Part shown: positions 1-10,506 of the stretch, piece by piece | How positions within the stretch are numbered: the stretch's first letter is position 1 | Layout: the number at the start of each line of letters is the position of its first letter | Assembly (NCBI GenBank): GCA_030430165.1 | Contig: JAUIGL010000008.1 | Coordinates: 1 to 64,000 of the forward strand | Direction: 5' to 3' | Length of the DNA stretch: 64,000 bases | DNA from: a bacterium | Lineage (GTDB): Bacteria; Desulfobacterota; Binatia; HRBIN30; CADEER01 | The notes under the pieces: model-generated | Told to the model about the DNA's origin: nothing | What the model saw: the letters and a program-made list of their open reading frames with translations, nothing else | The model's database searches: none | Translations under genes and position numbers: made by a program

Positions 1-7
1 TCGCTCT

Positions 8-82
8 CATGGGAGCCTCCCTTCGGACTGCGGCGGCTACCGCAGTCGGTTGTTTGGTATCTCCGAAGGGTTAGGCTCCCAT
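8..82 (-). promoter_or_regulatory. Hairpin sequestering RBS and start codon of a gene leaving the left edge
   Basis: A 75-nt compound hairpin. ATGGGAGCC (9-17) pairs perfectly with GGCTCCCAT (74-82), CCCTTCGGA (19-27) with TCCGAAGGG (62-70), and CTGCGG (28-33) with CCGCAG (40-45); 16 nt (46-61) bulge on one side. On the minus strand the structure ends in GGGAGG, 5 nt, then ATG (10-8), so both a good Shine-Dalgarno and the start codon are paired. A reading frame starting there leaves the window after 10 nt, so the gene is not identifiable. The fold suggests a thermosensor or riboswitch-like platform; that is inference. Positions 83-233 hold no gene that I can support. Confidence 0.4.
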
Positions 83-233
83 CCTTTCTTTGCAACTTCC
101 TGCTGGTCACCCAGCACATGGTAACTTTGCGTTGATCAGTTCACTGAACTCCAATGCGGCCATCCTCTTACGGGTAGCCACCGAGCGAGCTGTGTACTCC
201 CTGGATGAGCTCGTTGATCTCGACGGCGCCGCT

Positions 234-269
234 GGCCACCATCCCTAGTCCCTAGCCCCTAGTCCCTGC
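234..269 (-). repeat. Degenerate heptanucleotide array with GGGATGGTGGCC end box (copy A)
   Basis: On the plus strand four heptamers run TCCCTAG, TCCCTAG, CCCCTAG, TCCCTGC (242-269), preceded by GGCCACCATCCC (234-245). Read in the direction of the TPM operon, this gives AGGGACT, AGGGGCT, AGGGACT and then AGGGATGGTGGCC. The same order, including the GGGGCT unit second from last, recurs behind the Nudix gene (33141-33180) and, without the full end box, behind the OmpA gene (38581-38608). It begins directly after the hairpin that closes the operon. Confidence 0.7.
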
Positions 270-299
270 GAGGACTGAGCGCCAAGCGCTCAGTCCTCG
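269..299 (-). terminator. Perfect 14-bp hairpin containing the stop codon of the TPM gene
   Basis: CGAGGACTGAGCGC (269-282) is the exact reverse complement of 286-299, with a CAA loop. The left arm in the sense direction contains the last two codons and the TGA stop (292-290). There is no U-tract; the heptanucleotide array follows. It probably acts as a 3'-end stabiliser or a hairpin terminator lacking the U-run. Confidence 0.6.
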
Positions 300-922
300 A
301 TCACCAAAGCCTCGTGGATTTCGTCCGGATTGTCCGGGCCGGCGGGCAGCGGGTGGGACAGGATTTCGCCGCAGCGCTCGACCGCGGCGACGATGCCGGC
401 GACCGGGTCGCCGCGCTCGATGCCGGCCAGCGCCAGCTCGACGATCTCCTCCCAGCTCTCGCCCGGGCCCATCGCCTCGTCGATGCCGCTGTCGCCGAGC
501 ACGATGACGCGATGCTCGAACAGCGCCACCAGGATCAGAATGCCGGTGCGGTCACGCGTATGGCGCAAGCCGTGCTCGGCGAAGGCGGCGGCGGCGCGAC
601 GCTCGGCGCGCGCCTCCATCGTCGCTTCGGTGACGAACAGGCGACGCACGGGGCTGAGGCGGGTGATCGCGTGGCCGGCGGCGAGCGCCAGCGCTTGCGC
701 CGCCAGGTAGGCGGTGCCGGGCAGCGGCGGCAACAACCCCGACAAGGCGAGCAGTACCAACGCCGCCAGCGTGACGCCGCACAACCACCCGGCGGCGCCG
801 TACTCGTCGCACTCGCGCACGACGACGACGACGATCTCGCCGCTGGTATCGGCTTCCGCGCTGCGCACCGCCGCGACGATGCGCTCGCGAGCGGCGGGAT
901 CGAGGATCTCAGACGGTTTCAT
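290..922 (-). CDS. TPM-domain protein, probably membrane-bound
   Basis: 210 residues. TPM (DUF477) fold proteins occur with LemA and are linked to envelope or membrane-protein maintenance; their biochemical role is poorly defined. An N-terminal segment with the EIVVVVV strand is followed by two hydrophobic stretches near residues 45-65 and 70-85, and by the C-terminal half of the domain with GILILVALFEHRVIVLGD. The ATG directly follows the TGA of the upstream TPM gene (TGAATG), so the two are translationally coupled. Last gene of the LemA operon; its stop sits inside a 14-bp hairpin. Confidence 0.85.
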   Translation of the reverse strand: MKPSEILDPAARERIVAAVRSAEADTSGEIVVVVVRECDEYGAAGWLCGVTLAALVLLALSGLLPPLPGTAYLAAQALALAAGHAITRLSPVRRLFVTEATMEARAERRAAAAFAEHGLRHTRDRTGILILVALFEHRVIVLGDSGIDEAMGPGESWEEIVELALAGIERGDPVAGIVAAVERCGEILSHPLPAGPDNPDEIHEALVIED

Positions 923-1792
923 TCACCAGCTCCCCGAAGCTCCGCCGCCTCCGAAGCCGCCGCCTCCGCCGCCAAAGCCGCCGCCTCCGAAACCACCACC
1001 GTAGCCGCCGCTGCGCCCCCACCCTCCGCCAGGCAGGTGGATGATTCTGCCGCCACCGCCGCTGACGCCGCTCCAGATCGTGCCGAAGAACGCGCCGATG
1101 AATCCGGCGAAAATCGAGTCGAAGAGCAGGTGAACGATCAGATAGGCGAGACCGAAGGCGGCGAGACTCGCCACCGCGACCGCGCCGATCCGCGACCGCC
1201 GCGCAAAGAACGCGCCGATCAAGCCGCCGGCGATGCCGCAGAACAACAGCACGTCGACCCGGTCGCCGCCGCGCCGGCCGGCGCGCGGCCGGCGCTCGAC
1301 CGGGATCTCCTCGCCGCGCGCCGCCGCCATCACCGCCTCGGCGCCGCGCACGATCCCCTCCCCCATGCGTCCGTCGCGAAAGCTCGGGATCATCACGTCG
1401 CGAATGATCCGCGCCGCGATCGCGTCCGGCACCACGCCCTCGAGCCCGTAGCCAACCTCGATGCGCGCCCGGCGGTCGCCGCTCGAGACGGTGATCAGCG
1501 CTCCGTTGTCGATTCCCCGGTGGCCCAGCTTCCAGCTCTCGACCACCCGCATCGAGAACCCTTCGATGTCCTCACCGTCGAGGGAGCGAACGGTGAGCAC
1601 CACCACCTGATGCGAGGTCTCCTGCTCGAACGCCTCGAGCTTGCGCTCCAGGTCCTGCCGCTGCGCCGGATCGAGCAGTCCGGCGAGATCGTTGATCCGC
1701 CCCTGCAGCGGCGGCACGTCGAGCAGCGCCGCCGCACCCAGGCACAGCGTCGCGACGAGTGCCGACGCCGCGGCAATCCACCTCAGCTTCAG
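923..1792 (-). CDS. TPM-domain protein with Gly-rich tail, CTG start
   Basis: About 289 residues: signal peptide (KLRWIAAASALVATLCLGAA), TPM domain (residues ~25-150, including INDLAGLLDP and a GYGLEG motif), two hydrophobic helices (~185-245) and the glycine/phenylalanine-rich tail ending GGGASGSW that is typical of this family. No ATG, GTG or TTG fits: the only start giving the signal peptide is CTG at 1792-1790, overlapping the LemA stop (CTGA) with GGAGG six to seven bases upstream. A longer frame upstream runs through LemA in another frame and is rejected. Likely anchored to the cytoplasmic membrane and coupled to LemA. Confidence 0.8.
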   Translation of the reverse strand: MKLRWIAAASALVATLCLGAAALLDVPPLQGRINDLAGLLDPAQRQDLERKLEAFEQETSHQVVVLTVRSLDGEDIEGFSMRVVESWKLGHRGIDNGALITVSSGDRRARIEVGYGLEGVVPDAIAARIIRDVMIPSFRDGRMGEGIVRGAEAVMAAARGEEIPVERRPRAGRRGGDRVDVLLFCGIAGGLIGAFFARRSRIGAVAVASLAAFGLAYLIVHLLFDSIFAGFIGAFFGTIWSGVSGGGGRIIHLPGGGWGRSGGYGGGFGGGGFGGGGGGFGGGGASGSW

Positions 1793-2373
1793 AACTGGAC
1801 CTCCGGCGGAACCTCTCCGACGCCCTCGCGCGCCTGGAAGGTCGGCTTGGGACCCGCACCGATCACCTTGGCGGTCAGCACCGTCGGAAACGAGCGCACC
1901 AGGGTGTTGTACTCGCGCACGGTGTCGATGAAGCGGCCGCGGGCGACCGTGATGCGGTTTTCGGTTCCCTCGATCTGCGCCTGCAGGTCGCGGAAGGCGG
2001 CACTCGCCTTGAGGTCCGGATAGCTCTCCGCCACCGCGAACAGTCGCGACAGCGCGCTCGAAACCTGCCCCTGTGCCTGGACGAAACGATCGAAGGCAGC
2101 TTGATCCTCGAGCAACTCGGGGGTGAGCTTGACGCTGGTTGCCTTGGAGCGAGCTTCGATCACCGCCTGCAGGGTTTCCTTCTCGAAGTTCGCCGATCCC
2201 TTCACCGTGTTGACGAGGTTGGGAATCAGGTCGGCGCGGCGCTGGTACTGGTTGGTCACTTCGGCCCAAGCAGCCTTCACGTTCTCGTCACCGGCCTGGA
2301 TCTCGTTGTACCCGCACCCGGGCACCACCAACGCCAATAGAGCGAGCCACAGCACATATCGTTGCATCCGCAC
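1789..2373 (-). CDS. lemA: LemA family lipoprotein
   Basis: 194 residues, the usual LemA length. An N-terminal hydrophobic segment ends in a lipobox-like LVVPGC (Cys near 21), followed by the canonical NEIQAGDENVKAAWAEV and YQRRADLIPNLVNTVKG stretches and a long helical region. LemA proteins are membrane-anchored helical bundles of uncertain function, commonly co-transcribed with TPM-domain proteins as here. First gene of a three-gene operon. ATG at 2373; a second ATG two codons in is an alternative. Confidence 0.92.
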   Translation of the reverse strand: MRMQRYVLWLALLALVVPGCGYNEIQAGDENVKAAWAEVTNQYQRRADLIPNLVNTVKGSANFEKETLQAVIEARSKATSVKLTPELLEDQAAFDRFVQAQGQVSSALSRLFAVAESYPDLKASAAFRDLQAQIEGTENRITVARGRFIDTVREYNTLVRSFPTVLTAKVIGAGPKPTFQAREGVGEVPPEVQF

Positions 2374-2481
2374 GTCCCTCCTGGGCGAACCCTACCAGCG
2401 AACGACGAAAAGCGCACGGACCGCGCGAGAGACTTGTCGGCCGGCTCATCGCTGGTACCGTGATCGTCGAGGGAAGGGACG

Positions 2482-3021
2482 ATGCATCGAAAATCTTGGA
2501 ATCTAGCGCTCCTCAACGTGCTCGGCGGCGTCGCCGTGCTGGCGAGCTATCTGCACGGCCTGGCGACCGAATCCGCGCGAAATGGCTCGATCTGGGGCGG
2601 CATTCCCAGCGAGTGGCAGTCCTTCTACACGGTCTCGATGATCGCGGCGGCGATCGGCTACTTCCCGTTCACACACTTCTTCCTCCGCTGCGTCGATCCC
2701 GAAGGGTCTCGCTTCGCCGGCGATCGCGGCTTCGACACGGTACTAGTCTGCTACGCGCTGGTGCTGATTCCATCCGCCCTGTGGTTGCCGCTGACCCTGG
2801 CGATGCTGCGCGCGCCGAGCGCGGCGCTGTGGCTGGCAATCCGCGTCGACCTGGCGCTAGTCGCGGTCGGCACGCTCGGCCTATTGACCGCGGCGATCAC
2901 CATACGGCCGCAACCGCCGAGTGCGCTGGCACGCTCGCTGGCGATCGCCGGGTTGCTCGCTTTCGCGCTGCAAACGGTCGTCCTCGACGCCATCGTATGG
3001 CCGGCGTACTACCCGTACTGA
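2482..3021 (+). CDS. Hypothetical four-helix membrane protein
   Basis: 179 residues with about four hydrophobic segments (residues ~8-25, 48-68, 86-110, 115-140, possibly 150-170). No motif I recognise. ATG at 2482 has GGGAAGGG upstream. Divergent from lemA, separated by about 108 bp that must hold both promoters. Function not assigned. Confidence 0.6.
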   Translation: MHRKSWNLALLNVLGGVAVLASYLHGLATESARNGSIWGGIPSEWQSFYTVSMIAAAIGYFPFTHFFLRCVDPEGSRFAGDRGFDTVLVCYALVLIPSALWLPLTLAMLRAPSAALWLAIRVDLALVAVGTLGLLTAAITIRPQPPSALARSLAIAGLLAFALQTVVLDAIVWPAYYPY

Positions 3022-3115
3022 GTCGCGAGACGCTCGCCTGATCGCGGCGAAAGTGACGCGGTTGCAGCGATCTCCACCAGCCGGTTATGGTCTCGGGCCG
3101 GGATCGGTGAAAGAG

Positions 3116-3337
3116 ATGAAGCAGTTCGACCAACTCGAGGCCAACCTTCTCTTCTGCCCGAAGTGCAGGGAGGCGACGCCGGTGCGCAAGCGGCTGCTCA
3201 TCGTCCTCCCCGAGGGCGACAAGTTCGACTACGTCTGCAGCCGTTGTGGAACGGTCTCGGGCGACAAGATCGAGCGCGAGGCGCCGCCGATGGCTGCGCG
3301 CTCGATTCCCGCAGCGATGCTTCCGCGCAACCGCTGA
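3116..3337 (+). CDS. Small zinc-ribbon protein
   Basis: 73 residues starting MKQFDQLEANLLFCPKC. Two CxxC pairs (FCPKC near residue 14 and VCSRC near 41) about 25 residues apart form a classic zinc-ribbon knuckle. The rest is Ala/Pro-rich and probably disordered. It ends six bases before the BtuF-like gene, so it is probably co-transcribed with it. Role unknown; nucleic acid or protein binding is possible. A longer upstream frame exists but lacks coding character before this ATG. Confidence 0.65.
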   Translation: MKQFDQLEANLLFCPKCREATPVRKRLLIVLPEGDKFDYVCSRCGTVSGDKIEREAPPMAARSIPAAMLPRNR

Positions 3338-3343
3338 GCTGCC

Positions 3344-4273
3344 ATGCCGCAACGGATTGCGACGCTGCTGCCGAGCGCAACCGAGATCGTCTGTGCGCTC
3401 GGCCTGGCGGATCGAGTCGTCGGAGTATCCCACGAATGCGACTATCCGCCGGAGGTTCGCGGCCGTCCCGTGCTCACCCAGGCGAAGATCGATCCGCGCG
3501 GTAGCTCGATCGAGATCGATCGCCGGGTACGCGGCTTGGTGGAGGACGGCTTGAGCGTCTACCGCGTGCTCGAGGACCGACTGCGCGAGGCCCAGCCCGA
3601 CGTCATCGTCACCCAGGACCAGTGTGAGGTCTGCGCCGTGTCGCTCGGCGAGGTGCGCGAGTGCAGCGAGCGCATTCTCGGCAAGTCCGTCACCATCGTC
3701 TCGCTGAGCCCGAACACGGTCGACGACGTGCTCGGCGATTTCCTTCGCGTCGGCGAGGCGACCGAGTCGGTCGACGCAGCAACTCGGCTGGTCGACCAAT
3801 CGCGCGAGCGATTGCAGCGCATCGCCGACGGCGCCAAGCGCGCGCGCAGCAAACCGAAAGTTGCCTGCATCGAATGGATCGAGCCGCTGATGGCCGGCGG
3901 CAATTGGATTCCCGAGCTGGTGCGAATGTGTGGAGCGACCTACGAACAGTCACAACCGGGCGAGCACAGCACGACGATTTCATGGGACGACCTGTGCGCC
4001 TATGCGCCGGACGTGGTGCTACTGATGCCCTGCGGCTTCGACCTGGCGCAGACACGGCGCGAGCTCCCGGCATTGCGCGAGAACGCGCGCTGGCAGAGTC
4101 TGCCGGCGGTGCGCAACCGACGAGTCTACAGCGTCGACGGCAACGCCTACATGAACCGACCGGGCCCGCGCCTGGTCGACAGCGCCGAGATCATCGCCGG
4201 ATTGGCGCAACCCGACCTGTTCGCCGGCCTGATCCTCGACGGTAGTTACGAGAGAGTCGAGAGCAACCGATGA
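3344..4273 (+). CDS. BtuF-like substrate-binding protein without signal peptide
   Basis: 309 residues of the TroA/BtuF helical-backbone binding-protein superfamily: RIATLLPSATEIVCALGLAD at the N-terminus, VVGVSHECDYP, and QPDVIVTQDQCEVCAVS, as in the cobalamin-binding branch. Family members are normally periplasmic partners of ABC importers, but no signal peptide or lipobox is visible and no permease or ATPase is adjacent. A cytoplasmic corrinoid- or metal-binding role is therefore possible. Overlaps the downstream CoA-transferase by 4 nt (ATGA). Confidence 0.82.
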   Translation: MPQRIATLLPSATEIVCALGLADRVVGVSHECDYPPEVRGRPVLTQAKIDPRGSSIEIDRRVRGLVEDGLSVYRVLEDRLREAQPDVIVTQDQCEVCAVSLGEVRECSERILGKSVTIVSLSPNTVDDVLGDFLRVGEATESVDAATRLVDQSRERLQRIADGAKRARSKPKVACIEWIEPLMAGGNWIPELVRMCGATYEQSQPGEHSTTISWDDLCAYAPDVVLLMPCGFDLAQTRRELPALRENARWQSLPAVRNRRVYSVDGNAYMNRPGPRLVDSAEIIAGLAQPDLFAGLILDGSYERVESNR

Positions 4274-5478
4274 GCCAAGGAAAGCCACTGGAGGGAGTGC
4301 GTGTCGTCGACCTCGGGTTCTGGGTCGCCGGCCCGGCGGCGGCGGGGATTCTCGCCGACTGGGGAGCCGACGTGATCAAGATCGAGCCCCCCGACGGCGA
4401 TCCCTTCCGCGGCGTCTACGTCACCGGCGGCGGCTACGAGGTTCCGTTCAACCCGCCGTTCGAGCTCGACAACCGCGGCAAGCGCAGCATCGGGATCAAT
4501 CTTCTGGAAGAAGAGGGGCGCAAGGTCGCGCTCGAGCTGATCGCCAACGCCGACGTCCTGATCTCCAATCTCCGCGCCAGCGCGCTCGCCCGCGCCGGTC
4601 TCGGTTGGGACGACCTGCGCGCGGTTCACCCCAAGCTCGTCTATTGTCACGTCAGCGGATACGGCACCGCCGGGCCGGACTGCGATCGCCCGGCCTACGA
4701 CCTCGGCGCCTACTGGGCGCGCGCCGGCGTTGCCGCTTCGCTCGCCCCGCCGGGAAAGGATCCGCCGCTGCAGCGCGGCGGCATGGGAGATCATACCACT
4801 GCGCTCGGCGCCGCCGGCGCCATCTGCGCCGCGTTGCTGGCGCGGGAGCGAACCGGCGAGGGCCAGTTGGTGACGACTTCGTTGCTGCGCACCGGGCTCT
4901 ACGTGCTCGGCTGGGACCTCAACACGCGCTTGCGTTTCGGCCGATCCGAAGCTCCCTACGAGCGTACCCACGCGCCGAACCCGATCATCAACAACTACAA
5001 GTGCGCCGATGGGCGCTGGCTGTGGCTGCTCGGCCTGCAGGGCGACCGCCATTGGCCGGATCTGGTGGCGGCGCTCGAGCGCCCCGAGCTGCTGACCGAC
5101 CCGCGCTTCGTCGACCTGATGGCGCGGCGCAAGAACAACCTCGCATGCGTTCGCCTGCTCGACGATCTGTTCGCCAGCCAGCCGCTGTCGCATTGGGAGC
5201 AGGCACTCGACCGCGCCGGCATGTGGTGGGCTCCGGTGCAAACCATCATCGACGCCATCGACGACGAGCAGGTGCGCGCGTCGGGCGCATTCGTCGACAC
5301 GCCGGTCGCCGATGGCAGCGCCGAAATGGTCGCGACTCCGATCGACTTCAACAACACACCGCCGACGCCGGCGGCGATGCCTCCCGAGCTCGGACAACAC
5401 ACCGAGCTGGTGTTGCTCGAGCTCGGCTACGATTGGGACCAGATCGCCGCCCTGCGCGAATCGGGAGCCATCGCTTGA
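4270..5478 (+). CDS. CaiB/BaiF (family III) CoA-transferase
   Basis: 402 residues, normal for the family. N-terminal PLEGVRVVDLGFWVAGPAAA and WGADVIKIEPPDGDPFRG are diagnostic; LDNRGKRSIGINL and the mid-protein HVSGYG follow. The expected catalytic Asp lies in YDLGAYWARAG. It transfers CoA between carboxylic acids in the cytosol, typically for degradation of carnitine, bile acids, aromatics or branched acids; the substrate is not evident here. ATGA overlap with the BtuF-like gene indicates one operon. Confidence 0.92.
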   Translation: MSQGKPLEGVRVVDLGFWVAGPAAAGILADWGADVIKIEPPDGDPFRGVYVTGGGYEVPFNPPFELDNRGKRSIGINLLEEEGRKVALELIANADVLISNLRASALARAGLGWDDLRAVHPKLVYCHVSGYGTAGPDCDRPAYDLGAYWARAGVAASLAPPGKDPPLQRGGMGDHTTALGAAGAICAALLARERTGEGQLVTTSLLRTGLYVLGWDLNTRLRFGRSEAPYERTHAPNPIINNYKCADGRWLWLLGLQGDRHWPDLVAALERPELLTDPRFVDLMARRKNNLACVRLLDDLFASQPLSHWEQALDRAGMWWAPVQTIIDAIDDEQVRASGAFVDTPVADGSAEMVATPIDFNNTPPTPAAMPPELGQHTELVLLELGYDWDQIAALRESGAIA

Positions 5479-5583
5479 ACCCGAGCCCGCGTCGGCCGTT
5501 CATGTTCGGAAGCGTCTGGGTTCGCTCCGGTCTCGCACCGGCCACCGCACCGCGCGGGTCTGCCGCCAGCGACGATTGATGTC

Positions 5584-7914
5584 ATGTCGCCGCTCCGGGT
5601 AGGCGCGGCGATCGCCGCGATCGGGCTCGGCCTGTTCGGTGCCGAGCGCTGCATCGCCGGCGACCTCTGGCTCGGCATCGGCGGTCTCCTCGCATCGATT
5701 CTGGCGACGTTCGCCAGCGGCCTGTGGGCAATCGAGGAGCCTCGCGCTGCCGATTCGCAGAGCTCGGCGTCGGCGCTCGCGCTGGTGGCGGCTGCGCTGG
5801 TATTCTTCCGCGCCTACCGGCTGAACCCGCCGGGCTTGTGGGGCGACGATGCGATCAACGGCCTGCTCGCGCTGCGCGTGCTCGACGGCGAGATCGCTTC
5901 GCCCTTCTCGCTCGTGCGCCACGCGCACAGCTCGTTCCACGCGCTCGCCAACTTCGCAATCGCCGCGTGCTTCGACGCCTTCGGGGCCAGTCTCACCACC
6001 CTGCGACTGCCCGGCGTCATCGCCGGCTGCATCGCCGGACTCGGCCTCTACGGCATCGCGCGGCGCTGCTTCGGCGCCACCACCGCGCTGATCGCGGCCC
6101 TGCTCTTCGCCACTTCGCCGATGGAGATCGCGCACGCCAAGAGCCTGACCCAAGTCGTGCTCGGCCTGATGTTCCAGATCCTCGGCATGTACGCGCTGGT
6201 CCGCGCCGATCAGGAGCGCCGCGCCGGCTGGTTCGCTGCCGCCGGCGTCGGACTCTCGGCGACCGTCTACACCTACCACGCCGCCAAGATCGCGGCGTTG
6301 GTGGCGGCGCCACTGGTCATCGATCAGCTGCGGCGGCCCGAAACCCGCAGACGGTCGTGGATCGCCGCCGTCGCCTTCGGGCTCGCTCTACTGCCGGCGG
6401 TGCAGTCGTACTGGGCGGACCCGCTCGCCCTCACCGGGCGCGCGCAAAGCGTTTCCCTGAGTGCGGAGATCGCCGAGGCGGGATCGCTGATGCCGTTGGT
6501 CGAAGCGGTCGTGCGCACGTTGGGCATCTTCCACTACGCCCAGGGACCGAAGTACCATTGGTTCGGTCCGGCTACGGATCCCGCCCTCACACTGCTGTCC
6601 GCGGCTCTGGTTCTCGCCGGCATGGCGTACAGCCTGACGCGTTGGCGCTCGCCCTACCACCAGACGTTGCTGGTCTGGTTCGCGGTCGGCATCGCGCCGG
6701 CCGCTCTGTCCAGCGAAGCGCCGCGCGTCTACCGGGCGCTACTCGCCAGCCCGCCGCTGTTCATCTGGGCGGCGATGCCGCTGGCGCGATTGTGGCACGC
6801 CGCGAGCGACGCGCGGGTTCGCCGGGTCGCCCGCGCCAGCGTCGTCGTGCTGCTGTTCGCCGGCGCGGTGTTCGACTACAACTACTATTTCCACCGCTGG
6901 TACACGCACCCGTATCTGCGCTGGAACCTCGGCCAGCGAATGGTCGAGCTGGCCAGCATCGCGCGCGACGCCGGCGACGATTGGATCGGCGTGGTAATGA
7001 CGCCGACCTTCTCCGCCCGCTACGAGAGCCTCGATCTGCTGTCGCGCTTGTGGGACCTCGACCTGCGCGACGCCGGCAGCACGCGCGCGGCGCTGCAGCT
7101 GGATCCCTCGATCACCGGCGGCGCCATCTTTCTCACCGCGCCGGGAAGCGAGACCGCGGTGCGCGCCCTGAAACGAATCTTTCCATCGGCCGAGGTGCGC
7201 GAGCGATTCGATCCGGCGCCCTACATGTGGTGGGGCGGCGGGTCGTGGCCCTTCGCCGAGATCCGACCCCATCCGTACCCGGTCACCTACGGCCTCGCGG
7301 TAGCCGGCACCGATCCCGGCTGGACCAGGGCGTCGCGCGCCCACGTGCACGTTCGCTGCGTCGTCGGCAAGGACGAGCTCGAGTACCGCGAGCCGCTGCC
7401 CTTCTACCACTTCTTCGTCGACACGTTTGCCAAACCGGCGAGCTGTGTCTGGACCGGAGACTTGATCGCGCCGAACAACCCGCCGCGTTCGATCGACGTC
7501 GAAAGCAACCTCGACCCCGCGATCACCGTCGACGGCCAGGCCTACGCCGGCGAGGAGCTAGAGCCGGGACGCCACAGCATCCGAATCGAGTCGGGCAAGC
7601 CGCAGAAGCGGTTCCGGCTCAGACTCTTCTGGAAGGGCCCCGGAAGTCGGCGTCAGCCGATTCCACCGAACGCCTGGAGACGGTACCGACCACGAAATCT
7701 CCGAGGCCGGAGTAGTCATCCAGTGCGCGGTATTCACGAACGTGATGAGCCGAATGCCCTGAGGGACGTCGATAGAACGCCCGCGTTCGAGATGATTGAT
7801 CGTGCGGATGGTGCCGGCGTTTTCTTCGAGCGAGTACCTATCTATCGATCATTTTCTAGCGATTTGACCGATGCAACGAACTTTTTGACGGAAACACCTC
7901 ACACGACAAGATGA
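5584..7914 (+). CDS. GT39-like membrane glycosyltransferase with PA14-like C-terminus, run-on 3' end
   Basis: 776 residues as the frame stands. About ten transmembrane helices (residues ~5-430) of a GT-C fold, with the acidic GLWGDDAINGLLALRVLDG motif after the first helices, as in PMT/ArnT-type enzymes that use polyprenyl-phosphate sugars. The soluble part (~440-700) ends with RLFWKGPGSRRQPIPPN, the usual end of PA14-like domains. After that point (about 7690) the frame continues ~75 residues through lower-GC sequence without family character, suggesting loss of the original stop by rearrangement. Confidence 0.8.
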   Translation: MSPLRVGAAIAAIGLGLFGAERCIAGDLWLGIGGLLASILATFASGLWAIEEPRAADSQSSASALALVAAALVFFRAYRLNPPGLWGDDAINGLLALRVLDGEIASPFSLVRHAHSSFHALANFAIAACFDAFGASLTTLRLPGVIAGCIAGLGLYGIARRCFGATTALIAALLFATSPMEIAHAKSLTQVVLGLMFQILGMYALVRADQERRAGWFAAAGVGLSATVYTYHAAKIAALVAAPLVIDQLRRPETRRRSWIAAVAFGLALLPAVQSYWADPLALTGRAQSVSLSAEIAEAGSLMPLVEAVVRTLGIFHYAQGPKYHWFGPATDPALTLLSAALVLAGMAYSLTRWRSPYHQTLLVWFAVGIAPAALSSEAPRVYRALLASPPLFIWAAMPLARLWHAASDARVRRVARASVVVLLFAGAVFDYNYYFHRWYTHPYLRWNLGQRMVELASIARDAGDDWIGVVMTPTFSARYESLDLLSRLWDLDLRDAGSTRAALQLDPSITGGAIFLTAPGSETAVRALKRIFPSAEVRERFDPAPYMWWGGGSWPFAEIRPHPYPVTYGLAVAGTDPGWTRASRAHVHVRCVVGKDELEYREPLPFYHFFVDTFAKPASCVWTGDLIAPNNPPRSIDVESNLDPAITVDGQAYAGEELEPGRHSIRIESGKPQKRFRLRLFWKGPGSRRQPIPPNAWRRYRPRNLRGRSSHPVRGIHERDEPNALRDVDRTPAFEMIDRADGAGVFFERVPIYRSFSSDLTDATNFLTETPHTTR

Positions 7915-8113
7915 TGGCCCGATGGCGTCGTGCGTGCGCGCGTAGTCGTAGTCGCGGCCCATCGCTTCGCGCTCCATCGGTAACACCCGATCAAGTACCC
8001 GTTCGACTTCGGTCTGGAGAAAGCTGCGTCCGATACGTGACGTCACGCTCGTTCTCTTGCTCATGCGGACTATTCGCCGGGTTGACCGTTGACGCCGTCG
8101 AAGGGCTGCGTTG
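7700..8113. other. Low-GC junction segment between glycosyltransferase and sulfatase
   Basis: GC drops and neither strand has a convincing gene. A 71-residue minus-strand frame (7849-8064, starting MSKRTSVTSRIGRSFLQTEV) and a further open minus-strand stretch near 7700-7815 reading RTINHLERGRSIDVPQG look protein-like but lie in different frames and are interrupted. They may be remnants of one decayed gene. Source family not recognised. Confidence 0.35.
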
Positions 8114-10489
<2,376 letters not shown>

Positions 10490-10506
10490 GACGATTCCTC
10501 CGTTTC

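Noticed and set aside
9-82. Integron attC site
   Set aside because: GTTAGGC (70-76) fits the R' box and the fold is similar, but the opposite box reads GCCTCCC and lacks the AAC needed for R''; no integrase or cassette array is seen.
314-2023. 569-residue plus-strand frame over the TPM genes
   Set aside because: Arg/Gln/Asp-rich shadow of the LemA/TPM operon, whose products match known families.
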